The translations under genes and the position numbers were made by a program. The notes below the pieces were generated by a model. It saw only the letters and a list, made by a program, of their open reading frames with translations, made no database searches and was not told the origin of the DNA. Of a stretch of 64,000 nt of DNA, positions 34,981-42,908 are shown piece after piece (position 1 is the stretch's first letter; the number at the start of each line of letters is the position of its first letter). The stretch comes from Nitrospirota bacterium (GTDB lineage: Bacteria > Nitrospirota > Nitrospiria > Nitrospirales > Nitrospiraceae). The DNA is taken from the NCBI GenBank assembly GCA_016219645.1, contig JACRLR010000010.1, forward strand, positions 104,206 through 168,205, in the 5' to 3' direction.

Positions 34981-35452
34981 ACACCTGTGTGCCTTATGTA
35001 CTCAAGATGTATGACGGCTGCCCTTGTGGTGACCCCCCGCCATGAAGGGAATACCTTCGCCGCTCGACATCATTCCAGGCAACTGCACCAGGTGGCACAG
35101 AGTGAGATAACACGCCTTGGAATTTCCTGCCGAAGGCCTGTTACCCCCTTTACATTCAAAGGCCTCTTTCCTCTTTTATTCACTCCTTCACCCAGAGCGA
35201 AAGGTGTCCCGACAAGCGGGCGGCCAGGTGGCTCCTCCACTGCGCGTGTCGAACGAGCACAGCTTTACCGTGCGCGTTCCACGAGCAAGGGGAGCTACCT
35301 GGCTGCCCGACCTCTTGTTTTTTGCCTCCCCCACTCATGCGCAAATTGTTCCGCAACAAGCGGGTGACTGGACCGTCCTTCACTGCGCGCATCGAACGAG
35401 CACATTCCCATCGTGCGCGTTCTGCGAGCAAGAAGGATGGTTCAGTTACCCG
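34981..35452. repeat. Intergenic tract with two adjacent palindromic core elements
   Basis: Element 35218-35309 has arms GGCGGCCAGGTGGCTCCTC and GGGGAGCTACCTGGCTGCC. Element 35359-35454 has arms AGCGGGTGACTGGACCGTCC and GGATGGTTCAGTTACCCGCT, ending at the stop codon of the minus-strand gene at 35453. Both carry the standard core, and their lower stems are unrelated in sequence. The part at 34981-35217 shows no gene. Confidence 0.8.
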
Positions 35453-36316
35453 CTACATTTTCTTCCGCACATCCTTCCAATCTTTCGCAACCTTCGCCTT
35501 CCTCGGTGCCTCGCCTTTGGCCGGTTCCGGCACCATCACGGCTTCGAGGCGCCGCTGCAGAAACGCTTCAGCAAAAACCTTCGTACGCCCAATCCCTGTC
35601 TTGAGCTGCTTCCATCCTGCCAGATGCATTTCATCGAGTTTTGCACCTAATGCCTCCTGATCAGACGGCAGCACGAGAATGTGCCCGATTGGAAATTTCT
35701 GATCTGTAAGCCACTGTCTGGCATGGGCATTTGCCTGGTCTCTACTAGTAGCCCCCTTCTCCATGGTCACCACATAGAGCACGTTGTAATAGAACTGCGT
35801 CAGCTTGCTGAGCTCTTCCGCAGCGTCGGGCATCGGGCGTCTAACCTCCGATTCTTTTCCAGGCTTGATTACGGTCGTTCCTTCTCCGACGGCGCTGTCC
35901 ATCAGCGCCGCCATTTCAACTGCCACGATCGGACTGCGCCGTTCCCACACGGCCAGATTCCCACCAGCTTCAGTCAGGGCGACTCCGGAAGTGGTCCCCG
36001 CACGCACAGTGAAGGGGACAGCTCCTTTGGCCTTTGGGGTATAGGGCAAGGAGGCCCGGCCATCGGTTCCCGTCATCGCAGTCGCAACGACATTACCAGC
36101 GATGAACAGCTCAAGAGGTTCGCCTCCTGAACCGGCCTGTGCCAAAGGACCAGTTTTTGTGACTGTGGCAATGATGGTGGCAGGCTGATTGGGAGCGGTG
36201 AGGCTATCAAGAACTGTCAAGGTTCCGGGAACCTTCTCCGCCGCAGAGAGGGTTGTCGTGGCAATACAGAAGAAAAGGATAGTAAAGAAACCGGCTCTGC
36301 GGAAGAAGACACTCAT
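35453..36316 (-). CDS. Exported protein with Ig-like N-domain and possible HAD-related C-domain
   Basis: Signal peptide (RRAGFFTILFFCIATTTLSAA), then a bacterial Ig-like segment (~30-125, with 'VLDSLTAPNQPATIIATVTKTGPL' and 'GRASLPYTPKAKGAVPFTVRAG'). The C-terminal region, 'ANAHARQWLTDQKFPIGHILVLPSDQEALGAKLDEMHLAGWKQLKTGIGRTKVFAEAF', resembles the end of Lipin/App1-type HAD phosphatases. The acidic DxD motif expected there is not evident, so activity is doubtful. Lys-rich tail. Flanked on both sides by palindromic elements. Confidence 0.65.
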   Translation of the reverse strand: MSVFFRRAGFFTILFFCIATTTLSAAEKVPGTLTVLDSLTAPNQPATIIATVTKTGPLAQAGSGGEPLELFIAGNVVATAMTGTDGRASLPYTPKAKGAVPFTVRAGTTSGVALTEAGGNLAVWERRSPIVAVEMAALMDSAVGEGTTVIKPGKESEVRRPMPDAAEELSKLTQFYYNVLYVVTMEKGATSRDQANAHARQWLTDQKFPIGHILVLPSDQEALGAKLDEMHLAGWKQLKTGIGRTKVFAEAFLQRRLEAVMVPEPAKGEAPRKAKVAKDWKDVRKKM

Positions 36317-36426
36317 AGGCCGCACAGCCACATAATGAGTCTGTGAAAACACTATTATGGCGCGATAGAAACTGAATCACCCACTGCGGGCTCTCACTCT
36401 ACTAAGGGGTGGCTGGGATGATCCCA

Positions 36427-36636
36427 ACTGCGCGCATCCATCGCACTCGCACACCCACTGGCGCACCGAGACGCGCCCTTAGCCTGAGCGAGGGCCTTCC
36501 GATTCACCATGTCTCTATGAGGGAGTGGCCAAGGCTGCCCTCAACTGCGCGCATCGAACGAGCACAGTTTCATCGTGCGCGTTCTGCGAGCACGGAGGGC
36601 ACCTGGCCACCCCCTCTCTCTTTTTTCAGCATCCTG
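36427..36636. repeat. Variant palindrome, core element and a single end of the terminator-like element
   Basis: At 36427-36510 is a degenerate relative of 249-340 (AACTGCGCGCATCCATCGCA ... CGAGACGCGCCCTTAGCC). At 36520-36614 is a full core element with arms GAGGGAGTGGCCAAGGCTGC and GGCACCTGGCCACCCCCTC. At 36624-36636 TTTCAGCATCCTG matches the right end of the stop-codon element, 8 bp downstream of the bcp stop, with no left partner. I see no gene in 36317-36644. Confidence 0.75.
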
Positions 36637-36644
36637 CCATGAGG

Positions 36645-37112
36645 TTAGGCCTTCAGGGCCGCTAGCACCTCATCCACATGGCTGTTGACCTTGACCTTGC
36701 GGAAAATCGCCTTCAACTTGCCGGCTTGGTCGATCACAAAGGTGCTACGCTCGATGCCCCAATATTTCTTGCCGTACATGTTCTTTTCTTTGTAAACCCC
36801 ATAGGCTTTCGCAGCAACCTTATCTTCGTCACTGAGCAGCGTAAACGGCAAGGTAAACTTCTTGATGAATTTCCTGTGAGATTCCTGGCCATCAAAACTG
36901 ACACCGAGAATCACGCCACCTGCCTTCTTAATTAACGCTTCGGCATCGCGAAAGTCACACGATTCTTTCGTGCAGCCAGGCGTATCGTCTTTCGGATAAA
37001 AATAGAGGACCACCTGCTTGCCCGCAAAATCCTTGAGACTGACAGGGTTGCCCGACTGGTCTGGAAGAGACAAGGCGGGAGCCTTACCACCGACTTCAAG
37101 CTCTTTTACCAT
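36645..37112 (-). CDS. bcp: Thiol peroxidase Bcp/PrxQ
   Basis: The active-site motif FYPKDDTPGCTKESCDFRD has the peroxidatic Cys and, five residues on, the resolving Cys typical of PrxQ. Length 155 and the ending 'VNSHVDEVLAALKA' are normal. It reduces H2O2 and organic hydroperoxides using thioredoxin, which is encoded at 53037-53384. Cytoplasmic. Confidence 0.93.
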   Translation of the reverse strand: MVKELEVGGKAPALSLPDQSGNPVSLKDFAGKQVVLYFYPKDDTPGCTKESCDFRDAEALIKKAGGVILGVSFDGQESHRKFIKKFTLPFTLLSDEDKVAAKAYGVYKEKNMYGKKYWGIERSTFVIDQAGKLKAIFRKVKVNSHVDEVLAALKA

Positions 37113-37144
37113 ATTCGCACACCCCTTCTTAAATCTGCCTGCAA

Positions 37145-37612
37145 CTATCGCGGTCCTGTGCCGGGGCCCATGCCTGGCCTGGTGGCTCCTGGTGGAAGTA
37201 GTTGCTTTTTCTTTGGCGCCTCCACGTTGCCGTAAGGCCGGAGCGCGGGCGAGTCCCAGATCACTTTGTCACCAGGGGCGTAGTTGGCCGCTTCCATGAA
37301 CTGTTGGCGTGCCTGCGCCGTATCACCCAAGGCATTCAACGCCAAGGCGTAGTTATAGTGTGCCGGTCCCGATTGAGGAGCAGTTTCAACCGCTTGGGAA
37401 AAATAATTCTTGGCCTCATCGAACTGCCCCGCTTGGTAGGCCTGCATCCCCTGTTCAGTCAGGACCACCGCTTGCGGCTTCACTCCCGACTCAAGGGCCA
37501 GCGGAACCCACGGCTTCTCTTTAGTTTTGAAACAAGCGGCCACTGCAACGAGCATGAAGGCTGCTCCCAGTATGGACAGAGCTTTCAGCGCGACTCCGCG
37601 TTCCAACGACAT
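37145..37612 (-). CDS. TPR lipoprotein
   Basis: MSLERGVALKALSILGAAFMLVAVAAC is a signal peptide with lipobox-like VAAC. Two TPR units follow (TEQGMQAYQAGQFDEAKNYFSQAVETAPQSGPAHYNYALALNALGDTAQARQQFMEAANYAPGD), then a Pro-rich tail. The ATG at 37612 lies 1 nt after the stop of the upstream DUF507 gene, so translation is coupled. It probably acts as a periplasmic scaffold; partner unknown. Confidence 0.8.
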   Translation of the reverse strand: MSLERGVALKALSILGAAFMLVAVAACFKTKEKPWVPLALESGVKPQAVVLTEQGMQAYQAGQFDEAKNYFSQAVETAPQSGPAHYNYALALNALGDTAQARQQFMEAANYAPGDKVIWDSPALRPYGNVEAPKKKQLLPPGATRPGMGPGTGPR

Positions 37613-37613
37613 C

Positions 37614-37889
37614 TCACATTTTTGCATGTTTCCGCGTCTCTTCCTCAAATGTTTTCCGATAAAGCACCTCCCACTCCGCGCTGCCCTCGACAATCCTGCG
37701 CGAATAGGAGGCCAGCTTCGCCTTAACTGTTCGATCGATCTGCTCTTCCTGTGCCAGCTCAGATGCGAGCACCCGCTTGATCTCCTTCAACACCCGCCCC
37801 TCATCGGCTTGTACCGTCACCAAAGGGCTCCTCTTCACGACCTGAAGAATGACGTGAGAGAGATGACTGATCTTCTCTTCGCTCAACAT
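37614..37889 (-). CDS. DUF507 family protein (first)
   Basis: 91 residues with the DUF507 pattern 'SEEKISHLSHVILQVV...LKEIKRVLASELAQEEQIDRTVKAKLASYSRRIVEGSAEWEVLYRKTFEEE'. All-helical and soluble. This family occurs mainly in Nitrospirota, Aquificota and delta-proteobacterial lineages, usually as two adjacent copies as here. Function unknown. Confidence 0.85.
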   Translation of the reverse strand: MLSEEKISHLSHVILQVVKRSPLVTVQADEGRVLKEIKRVLASELAQEEQIDRTVKAKLASYSRRIVEGSAEWEVLYRKTFEEETRKHAKM

Positions 37890-37904
37890 ACAAGACTGGT
37901 TAGG

Positions 37905-37980
37905 GGTGAGGAGTTAGGCGTAAGGGGTAAAAAACTAACCCCTTTTTTACCTTACCCTTTACCCCTCACTCCTTACCGCA
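37905..37980 (-). terminator. Degenerate-motif hairpin between the two DUF507 genes
   Basis: GGTGAGGAGT and GGCGTAAGGGGTAAAAAA face TTTTTTACCTTACCCTTTACC and CCTCACTCC. A 9-bp perfect stem GGTAAAAAA/TTTTTTACC is included. It begins at the stop codon of the second DUF507 gene (37981). It may attenuate or process the DUF507 transcript. Confidence 0.6.
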
Positions 37981-38262
37981 TCATAAGACGATGCCTCGCT
38001 CCTTTGCGAGCTTGCCCTTCACCATCGTGAACATCCTTTGAAAGTCCACGTGCCCTCGCTCGATGTCTTGCTCATAGGCTTTCAAGAGCTGCCGTACTTC
38101 GGCATTCAGGCGATCTTCAATCGACAACTCCTCAAGAATTGCATGATCGATCTGCTCGACGAAGGCCTTGAGATCTCCAACGATCGCCAGATGCCCCTCC
38201 TGCTTCAACCTGGCGGCGATCGACTCCGACATGTGGCGAATTCGTTCTTTCGACAAGCGCAT
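37981..38262 (-). CDS. DUF507 family protein (second)
   Basis: MRLSKERIRHMSESIAARLKQEGHLAIVGDLKAFVEQIDHAILEELSIEDRLNAEVRQLLKAYEQDIERGHVDFQRMFTMVKGKLAKERG is the other member of the DUF507 pair and diverges clearly from the neighbour. The start is taken at 38262. It is the first gene of the four-gene minus-strand unit DUF507, DUF507, TPR lipoprotein and possibly bcp. Confidence 0.85.
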   Translation of the reverse strand: MRLSKERIRHMSESIAARLKQEGHLAIVGDLKAFVEQIDHAILEELSIEDRLNAEVRQLLKAYEQDIERGHVDFQRMFTMVKGKLAKERGIVL

Positions 38263-38342
38263 AACTAGCAATCCGTGGAAAAACTATATCGGCACGAGAA
38301 CTTTTGTTGTCCGCACATGTACCACAACACGAGCATGTTCCC

Positions 38343-38470
38343 GTAGGATGCTCAAACAGTTCGTCCAGCAAGGCCGCAGCCGATGAAAGCACCGGAGGCG
38401 TAGCCTCTTGGCTACGTTGAGGATGCTTTCGAGGAGAGAACGACGCTGGCGGACTGTTTCAGCATCATAC
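38343..38470 (-). terminator. Terminator-like inverted-repeat element, copy B
   Basis: The ends GTAGGATGCTCAAACAG (38343) and CTGTTTCAGCATCATAC (to 38470) are inverted repeats, with TCGTCCAGCAAGGCCGCAGC and GACGCTGGCGGAC next to them. The interior holds a GCGTAGCC...GGCTACG hairpin. The right end touches the stop codon of the gene at 38470-38853. Confidence 0.75.
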
Positions 38471-38853
38471 TAGATCCGTTCGATGCGAATAGTCGATACA
38501 TCCATCACACGCCGCAATACAGAGGAATCCCCGAGAATTCGTCCGATGACATTGACACGGTCGGCCGGGACAGGATCCTGCCCCATACTCATCGGTGTGC
38601 GTCCAAAGAAAATTGCCAGAACTTGCCCGCCCCCCCAGAACGCAACATCGCCGACTTTGACATGGTTGGTCGCCGTCTCTCGATGATCCTTCACGCCGTC
38701 CACCTTGCAATAGAACTCCTCGCCCCACGTGTTAACCGGACCTTCAACCGGCAATGCGGCATAGACTTCCCGTGCTGTTTTCGTGGGCTTGAGTTCCGCG
38801 TCGAGCTGTACAGAACCGACCGTGATGCGAATCTTGTTGGGTGGATCAGCCAT
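38470..38853 (-). CDS. Cyclophilin-like fold (TM1367/DUF369-type) protein
   Basis: The pattern 'IRITVGSVQLDAELKPTKTAREVYAALPVEGPVNTWGEEFYCKV' followed by 'VGDVAFWGGGQVLAIFFGRTPMS' is that of the TM1367-like cyclophilin-fold family (~125 aa). These are not proven isomerases. The start at 38853 has GGTGGGA upstream. Single gene; substrate unknown. Confidence 0.8.
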   Translation of the reverse strand: MADPPNKIRITVGSVQLDAELKPTKTAREVYAALPVEGPVNTWGEEFYCKVDGVKDHRETATNHVKVGDVAFWGGGQVLAIFFGRTPMSMGQDPVPADRVNVIGRILGDSSVLRRVMDVSTIRIERI

Positions 38854-38958
38854 TGAATTCCCACCGGTGCACCCGGTGGCCATAAGATGAAAACCCGCTC
38901 AGGTCGCGGACTTTAGCTTGTTTATTGAGTGAAATCAAGGCTACAATGTCCCGCTGAT

Positions 38959-39765
38959 ATGCTCACATCATCCTTCGTGCTCCTCAAAGGCATCGGCCAA
39001 AGCTCCGAACGCCGGCTCTGGCAGGAATGCATTCTTGATTGGGCTTCATTCATCCAATCTTCGATTGTGCCTGGCATCTCCCCCACCCGAAAAGCCTGGT
39101 ATGACCGTGAGCTCGCCACAGCCCAATCTCGCCTCGAAGAAGGGGACGCGCACTTCTTCGGCACCTGTTTGAAAAGCCGCGAGCACTGGCGCCTCTTCGA
39201 GACGTTTCGCCATCGCACACTCTATCTGGACATCGAGACGACAGGCATGTCTGCACGAGAGGGGCATGTGACTGTAGTCGGATTATATCGCAACGGCCAC
39301 ATGACGAGCCTGGTCCACGGGGAATCACTAACAGAGGACCGATTACAGACGGAATTGGAACAGACGGATCTCCTGATCACCTTTTTCGGCAGCGGATTCG
39401 ACATTCCCTATCTCCAGGCGAAGTTCCCCCGGCTAAATTTCAAAAAACCCCACTTCGATCTGTGCTTCGCGGCACGCAGGCTCGGTCTGCAGGGCGGGTT
39501 GAAATGCATCGAGCGTGAAGTCCAGATTACGCGCGAGACCGACGTGGTTGGACTTGATGGATGGGAAGCCGTTCGTCTATGGCACCAGTGGCGCGCAGGA
39601 GACGAAGCCGCACGCGATCTGTTGCTGAAATACAACGCGGCCGATACGCAAAATCTGGAACCGCTGGCACTATTCCTCTATGACCAGATGGTCGCGAGAT
39701 TCGGCCCGTTGTCTGTGGGATTTCCTCCGACTCGCCATCGAGAGCCAATGGGAGTCGCTCCGTGA
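38959..39765 (+). CDS. RNase H-like 3'-5' exonuclease (YprB/RNase_H_2 family)
   Basis: DEDDy-type motifs are present: LYLDIETTG (D, E), FGSGFDIPYL (D) and YNAADTQNL (Y, D). A helical N-terminal region precedes them. Such proteins are predicted metal-dependent exonucleases; the substrate is unproven. The end overlaps the GTG start of the PP2C gene by 4 bp. Start uncertain within about 10 codons. Confidence 0.85.
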   Translation: MLTSSFVLLKGIGQSSERRLWQECILDWASFIQSSIVPGISPTRKAWYDRELATAQSRLEEGDAHFFGTCLKSREHWRLFETFRHRTLYLDIETTGMSAREGHVTVVGLYRNGHMTSLVHGESLTEDRLQTELEQTDLLITFFGSGFDIPYLQAKFPRLNFKKPHFDLCFAARRLGLQGGLKCIEREVQITRETDVVGLDGWEAVRLWHQWRAGDEAARDLLLKYNAADTQNLEPLALFLYDQMVARFGPLSVGFPPTRHREPMGVAP

Positions 39766-40526
39766 CACAACCCCTGCAATGGGCCGGTGTCGGCCGGACA
39801 GAGAAGGGACATGTTCGCGCATCGAATCAGGATGCTCTGGCCCTCTTGAATGACTGCGGCGTGTGGATTGTGGCAGATGGGATGGGGGGGCACCCAGCCG
39901 GAGGGCTTGCTGCTGAAACCGCCGTAGCCGAGGCTTCGCGACGGGCTCAACAGCGGGCAGCCTGGCTCCTCGACCATTCCACTAAAACTGCCGAATTCGT
40001 TGCAGACCTCGTGACAAGCGCCAACCGGCGAATTCACGATCTCATTCTGGAGAAACCGTCCTTGGAAGGGATGGGCACGACCTTCATCGCCTTGACGATA
40101 ACGCCGGCATCACCGCAAGTTGCTCACATCGCACACTTGGGCGATAGTCGCGCCTACCTCTATCGAGCGGGCGAACTCAAGCAATTGACCCGCGATCATA
40201 CCTTGGTCCAGAAATTTGTGCAGCGAGGCTTGATCGACGCGCTTACGGCACTCACACATCCTGAGCGTCACATCCTGACCAAAGGCCTGGGGATGGGCGT
40301 TGACATGAAACCAGAGCTGACCTCGACGCCGGTCACTCCGGAGGACATCATCATACTCTGCAGTGATGGACTCACGAAAATGTTGGATGACGTATCCATC
40401 GCATCGATACTTTCCCGTGCAGGGGGCGATCCCGATCAGGCCTGTCACAGCCTGACTGAGCAGGCTCTCGACAGAGGAGGAGAAGATAATGTAACCGTGA
40501 TCGTTGTCGCATGCCTTCGTCGCTAA
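39762..40526 (+). CDS. PP2C-type serine/threonine protein phosphatase
   Basis: Full set of PPM motifs: GHVRASNQDALALL, WIVADGMGGHPAGG, AHLGDSRAYLYR and GGEDNVTVIVV, with the metal-binding Asp residues intact. Length 254 matches bacterial Stp/PrpC enzymes, which reverse Hanks-type kinase phosphorylation. No Hanks kinase is in the window. GTG start coupled to the exonuclease gene. Confidence 0.92.
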   Translation: MTQPLQWAGVGRTEKGHVRASNQDALALLNDCGVWIVADGMGGHPAGGLAAETAVAEASRRAQQRAAWLLDHSTKTAEFVADLVTSANRRIHDLILEKPSLEGMGTTFIALTITPASPQVAHIAHLGDSRAYLYRAGELKQLTRDHTLVQKFVQRGLIDALTALTHPERHILTKGLGMGVDMKPELTSTPVTPEDIIILCSDGLTKMLDDVSIASILSRAGGDPDQACHSLTEQALDRGGEDNVTVIVVACLRR

Positions 40527-40651
40527 ACGAGCCCCCAGCTTCTTTGTTGACATGAACGCGCGACCCGTGTAGTTTGACAAATGAGTTGCCTCAGAGTCGG
40601 ATTCACCACTGGTTGCGAACCACAGAAGAAAATCAGTTCATCGTTGGAATT

Positions 40652-41521
40652 ATGAAACTCGTTCTCACGAGCGCCTTCATCGTGCTCCTGGGCCTGGCAC
40701 ACACGTTTGAAAGCCGCGCAGCTGACTCGACCGATCCGGAAACAACGATCCGTACACTCGTTCGCGCAAATGCTGAAAAGGATCTCGCCACGCTTTCTCG
40801 CCTCATGGCCCACGATGCCGACATAACCAGCTACACCATCGCTGGGCGCAAGTACGTGGGATGGCCGGAGTTCGAGCGTGAGATGCGGGAGGAATTTGAC
40901 TCCGTCCAGAAGCTTGAGATCCCAATCCACGAACTGAAGGTCTGGACCAAGGGCGATCTCGCCTGGTTTACAATGGAACTGGACTACATCCGTTTTGTCC
41001 GGGAAGGAGCGAATCTAAAGAGAACCGTTCTGCCCCTCAGAGAAACTGGTGTGCTCGAACGTCGTCAGGGGCAATGGATGCTCCTGTCGTGGCACGAGTC
41101 GTTCAGAACGATCCAGCTTGGGAATTCTCTGGCTCAACAACCAGCGCCCGCGGCGTCGCAACATTTGGTTAGCAATGGGACGTCCTCCGTTCCTGATCTG
41201 AGCGGAGGGTGGGATATCCTCGAGGTAGAAGATGATAAACGCTATACGGCCACATTAGACAAAAACGGAAATGGCACCTATACCCAGCATGGTGGGCGAT
41301 TTGTCACCACGAAGTATGCCGACCGTCTCTGGCAAGGCACCTGGCAGCAGCCAGGCAATGATCGCGAAGGGGGCTTTGAGCTATTGCTTTCAGAAGATGG
41401 CACTCAGGCCAAGGGCGTGTGGTGGTATTCGCGATTCGGTGCCCAGAAGAATATACCTCCCCGCGAGCACGGCGGGACCTATGTCTGGAAACGGATGACC
41501 CAGCCCCCCACTGCCCAATGA
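40652..41521 (+). CDS. Exported SnoaL/NTF2-like domain protein
   Basis: Signal peptide MKLVLTSAFIVLLGLAHTFESRAA, then an NTF2-like domain ('TIRTLVRANAEKDLATLSRLMAHDADI...GWPEFEREM...WFTMELDYI...GVLERRQGQWMLLSWHES'). A C-terminal ~110-residue beta-rich domain reads like a lipocalin-type sheet ('GGWDILEVEDDKRYTATLDKNGNGTYTQHGG...GTWQQPGND'). No enzyme activity can be assigned. The ATG at 40652 is chosen because it begins the signal peptide. Confidence 0.75.
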   Translation: MKLVLTSAFIVLLGLAHTFESRAADSTDPETTIRTLVRANAEKDLATLSRLMAHDADITSYTIAGRKYVGWPEFEREMREEFDSVQKLEIPIHELKVWTKGDLAWFTMELDYIRFVREGANLKRTVLPLRETGVLERRQGQWMLLSWHESFRTIQLGNSLAQQPAPAASQHLVSNGTSSVPDLSGGWDILEVEDDKRYTATLDKNGNGTYTQHGGRFVTTKYADRLWQGTWQQPGNDREGGFELLLSEDGTQAKGVWWYSRFGAQKNIPPREHGGTYVWKRMTQPPTAQ

Positions 41522-41595
41522 CAGCGTACCCCACACACGCGTACGAAGTTCACAACAGATATTCGTGGAACTACTTTTTACTCTTGGGAGGCTGT

Positions 41596-42600
41596 ATGCG
41601 TTCTGTCATCTTTACTATACTCGTGGGCCTCTGCCTGGTTTCCCCTGTCCTCGCAGACAGCGGGCATCACCACCATGCCGTGCCCACGCTCACAAATAAA
41701 ACCACGACGACCATGGCCATTCGGGACAATACGGTCACTCTCACCTTTGGCCCGATCGATCTGCCAGCCAGTCACGGTGGAGACCTCGCGGCATCGATGC
41801 CCAAGCATGCCTTTCAGTTACCAAAAGATATGTATATGGTGGGGTATAAAACTGCCGTCTTCACGAAGGACGGGACACCGCTGCCCAAGAATTATCTCCA
41901 CCACATCCTGATGCTCAACAACAGCAAACCAAGCGTGTCCTGTGAAGGTGAACCATTGTTCTTTGCCGGGGCCGGGCTAGAGATGACCGAGACCCGATTC
42001 CCTGCTGGTTATGGAGTGAAGCTTGCCAAAGAGGATCACCTCACGTCGATCGTGGCCTTTTATCATAAGGCGCCGGTCACCAAGGATGTGATGGCGACCT
42101 TCACCATGTATATGGCGCCCGAAGGAATTCCGGTCAAGGAGATGGATGTCTATCAGGTAGGCGTCAATATCGTGTGCTTCAGCAAGTTCGCTCAGCGAGG
42201 CCCAGAGCAGACTGATGAAGGCATCGAAATTAACACCGGCGTGAGGGTCCACACAGCCCCACTCAAATTCTCAATGGATGGTTGCGTGAAATTTGCCTAC
42301 CCGCACGGCCATGACGAACTCCTCATGATTGGGCTGGACAATACGACTAAAAAGCAGACCCTCCTACGAACGGTTCCCGATGTCGGTCCGGACGGAACGT
42401 TTCTCGAATTCAAACCCCATCAAGTCTACAGTGACAGTCACGGGTTTCCGGTGACCAAAGCCGACGAGTACGAAATGGTCATGGTCCATCACCATCCCTT
42501 GCAGAAAAGCGAGCCTCAACATGGCATGGGGAATTATCTGCTGTACATGACTCCGGGGGCTTGTCCGGCAACAGCTGCTGCGCCACTCGCCAAGAATTAA
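41596..42600 (+). CDS. Exported His/Met-rich protein resembling PHM-like copper proteins (SURNod19-like)
   Basis: Signal peptide MRSVIFTILVGLCLVSPVLADS followed by a His-rich start (GHHHHAV). The pattern 'FQLPKDMYMVGYKTAVFTKDGTPLPKNYLHHILMLNN' and later 'EMVMVHHHPLQKSEPQHGMGNYLLYMTPG' recalls the paired HH/HxH/Met copper-site logic of PHM-fold proteins and the SURNod19 family. Copper binding is inference. ATG at 41596 with GGGAGG about 5 nt upstream; the longer upstream frame is not used. Confidence 0.6.
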   Translation: MRSVIFTILVGLCLVSPVLADSGHHHHAVPTLTNKTTTTMAIRDNTVTLTFGPIDLPASHGGDLAASMPKHAFQLPKDMYMVGYKTAVFTKDGTPLPKNYLHHILMLNNSKPSVSCEGEPLFFAGAGLEMTETRFPAGYGVKLAKEDHLTSIVAFYHKAPVTKDVMATFTMYMAPEGIPVKEMDVYQVGVNIVCFSKFAQRGPEQTDEGIEINTGVRVHTAPLKFSMDGCVKFAYPHGHDELLMIGLDNTTKKQTLLRTVPDVGPDGTFLEFKPHQVYSDSHGFPVTKADEYEMVMVHHHPLQKSEPQHGMGNYLLYMTPGACPATAAAPLAKN

Positions 42601-42908
42601 CGACCATACCCGGAAACCCGCCATACCTGCCCCCAACATGCGGTGAATTCCGCACTACTACTTCCCAGCACAAACGCTTCGTCTTGATTTGACTTCGTTC
42701 AATTTTGTTCGTTACCCAAGGCCCCCTACCAAAGAAGGAGGCCTCTCGACTCACGTAGACTGGGTTTCTTACCTCCGCCTATGCTATTCACATTTCTATC
42801 ATTAGATGCGTGCGGAATAGATTGCCTTCGGAGCGTGACGGGGGAACCTCGTGATACCACGCTGGGACCGGGCTTGCTCGGATGCCCCGAGAACACAGGG
42901 ATAGTTCG

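Noticed and set aside
41419..41595. N-terminal extension of the His-rich exported protein
   Set aside because: It overlaps the preceding gene. A strong ribosome binding site and a signal peptide start at 41596.
42715..42752. GGCCCCCTACC...GGAGGCC hairpin as a rho-independent terminator
   Set aside because: The stem is plausible but no T-run follows on the plus strand, so I did not annotate it.
42790..42908. A structured leader (possible riboswitch) before the fusion gene
   Set aside because: GCGTGACGGGGGAACCTCGT followed by GATACCACGCTGGGACC has some pairing, but I cannot match it to a c-di-GMP, SAM or other riboswitch consensus. A covariance search would be needed.
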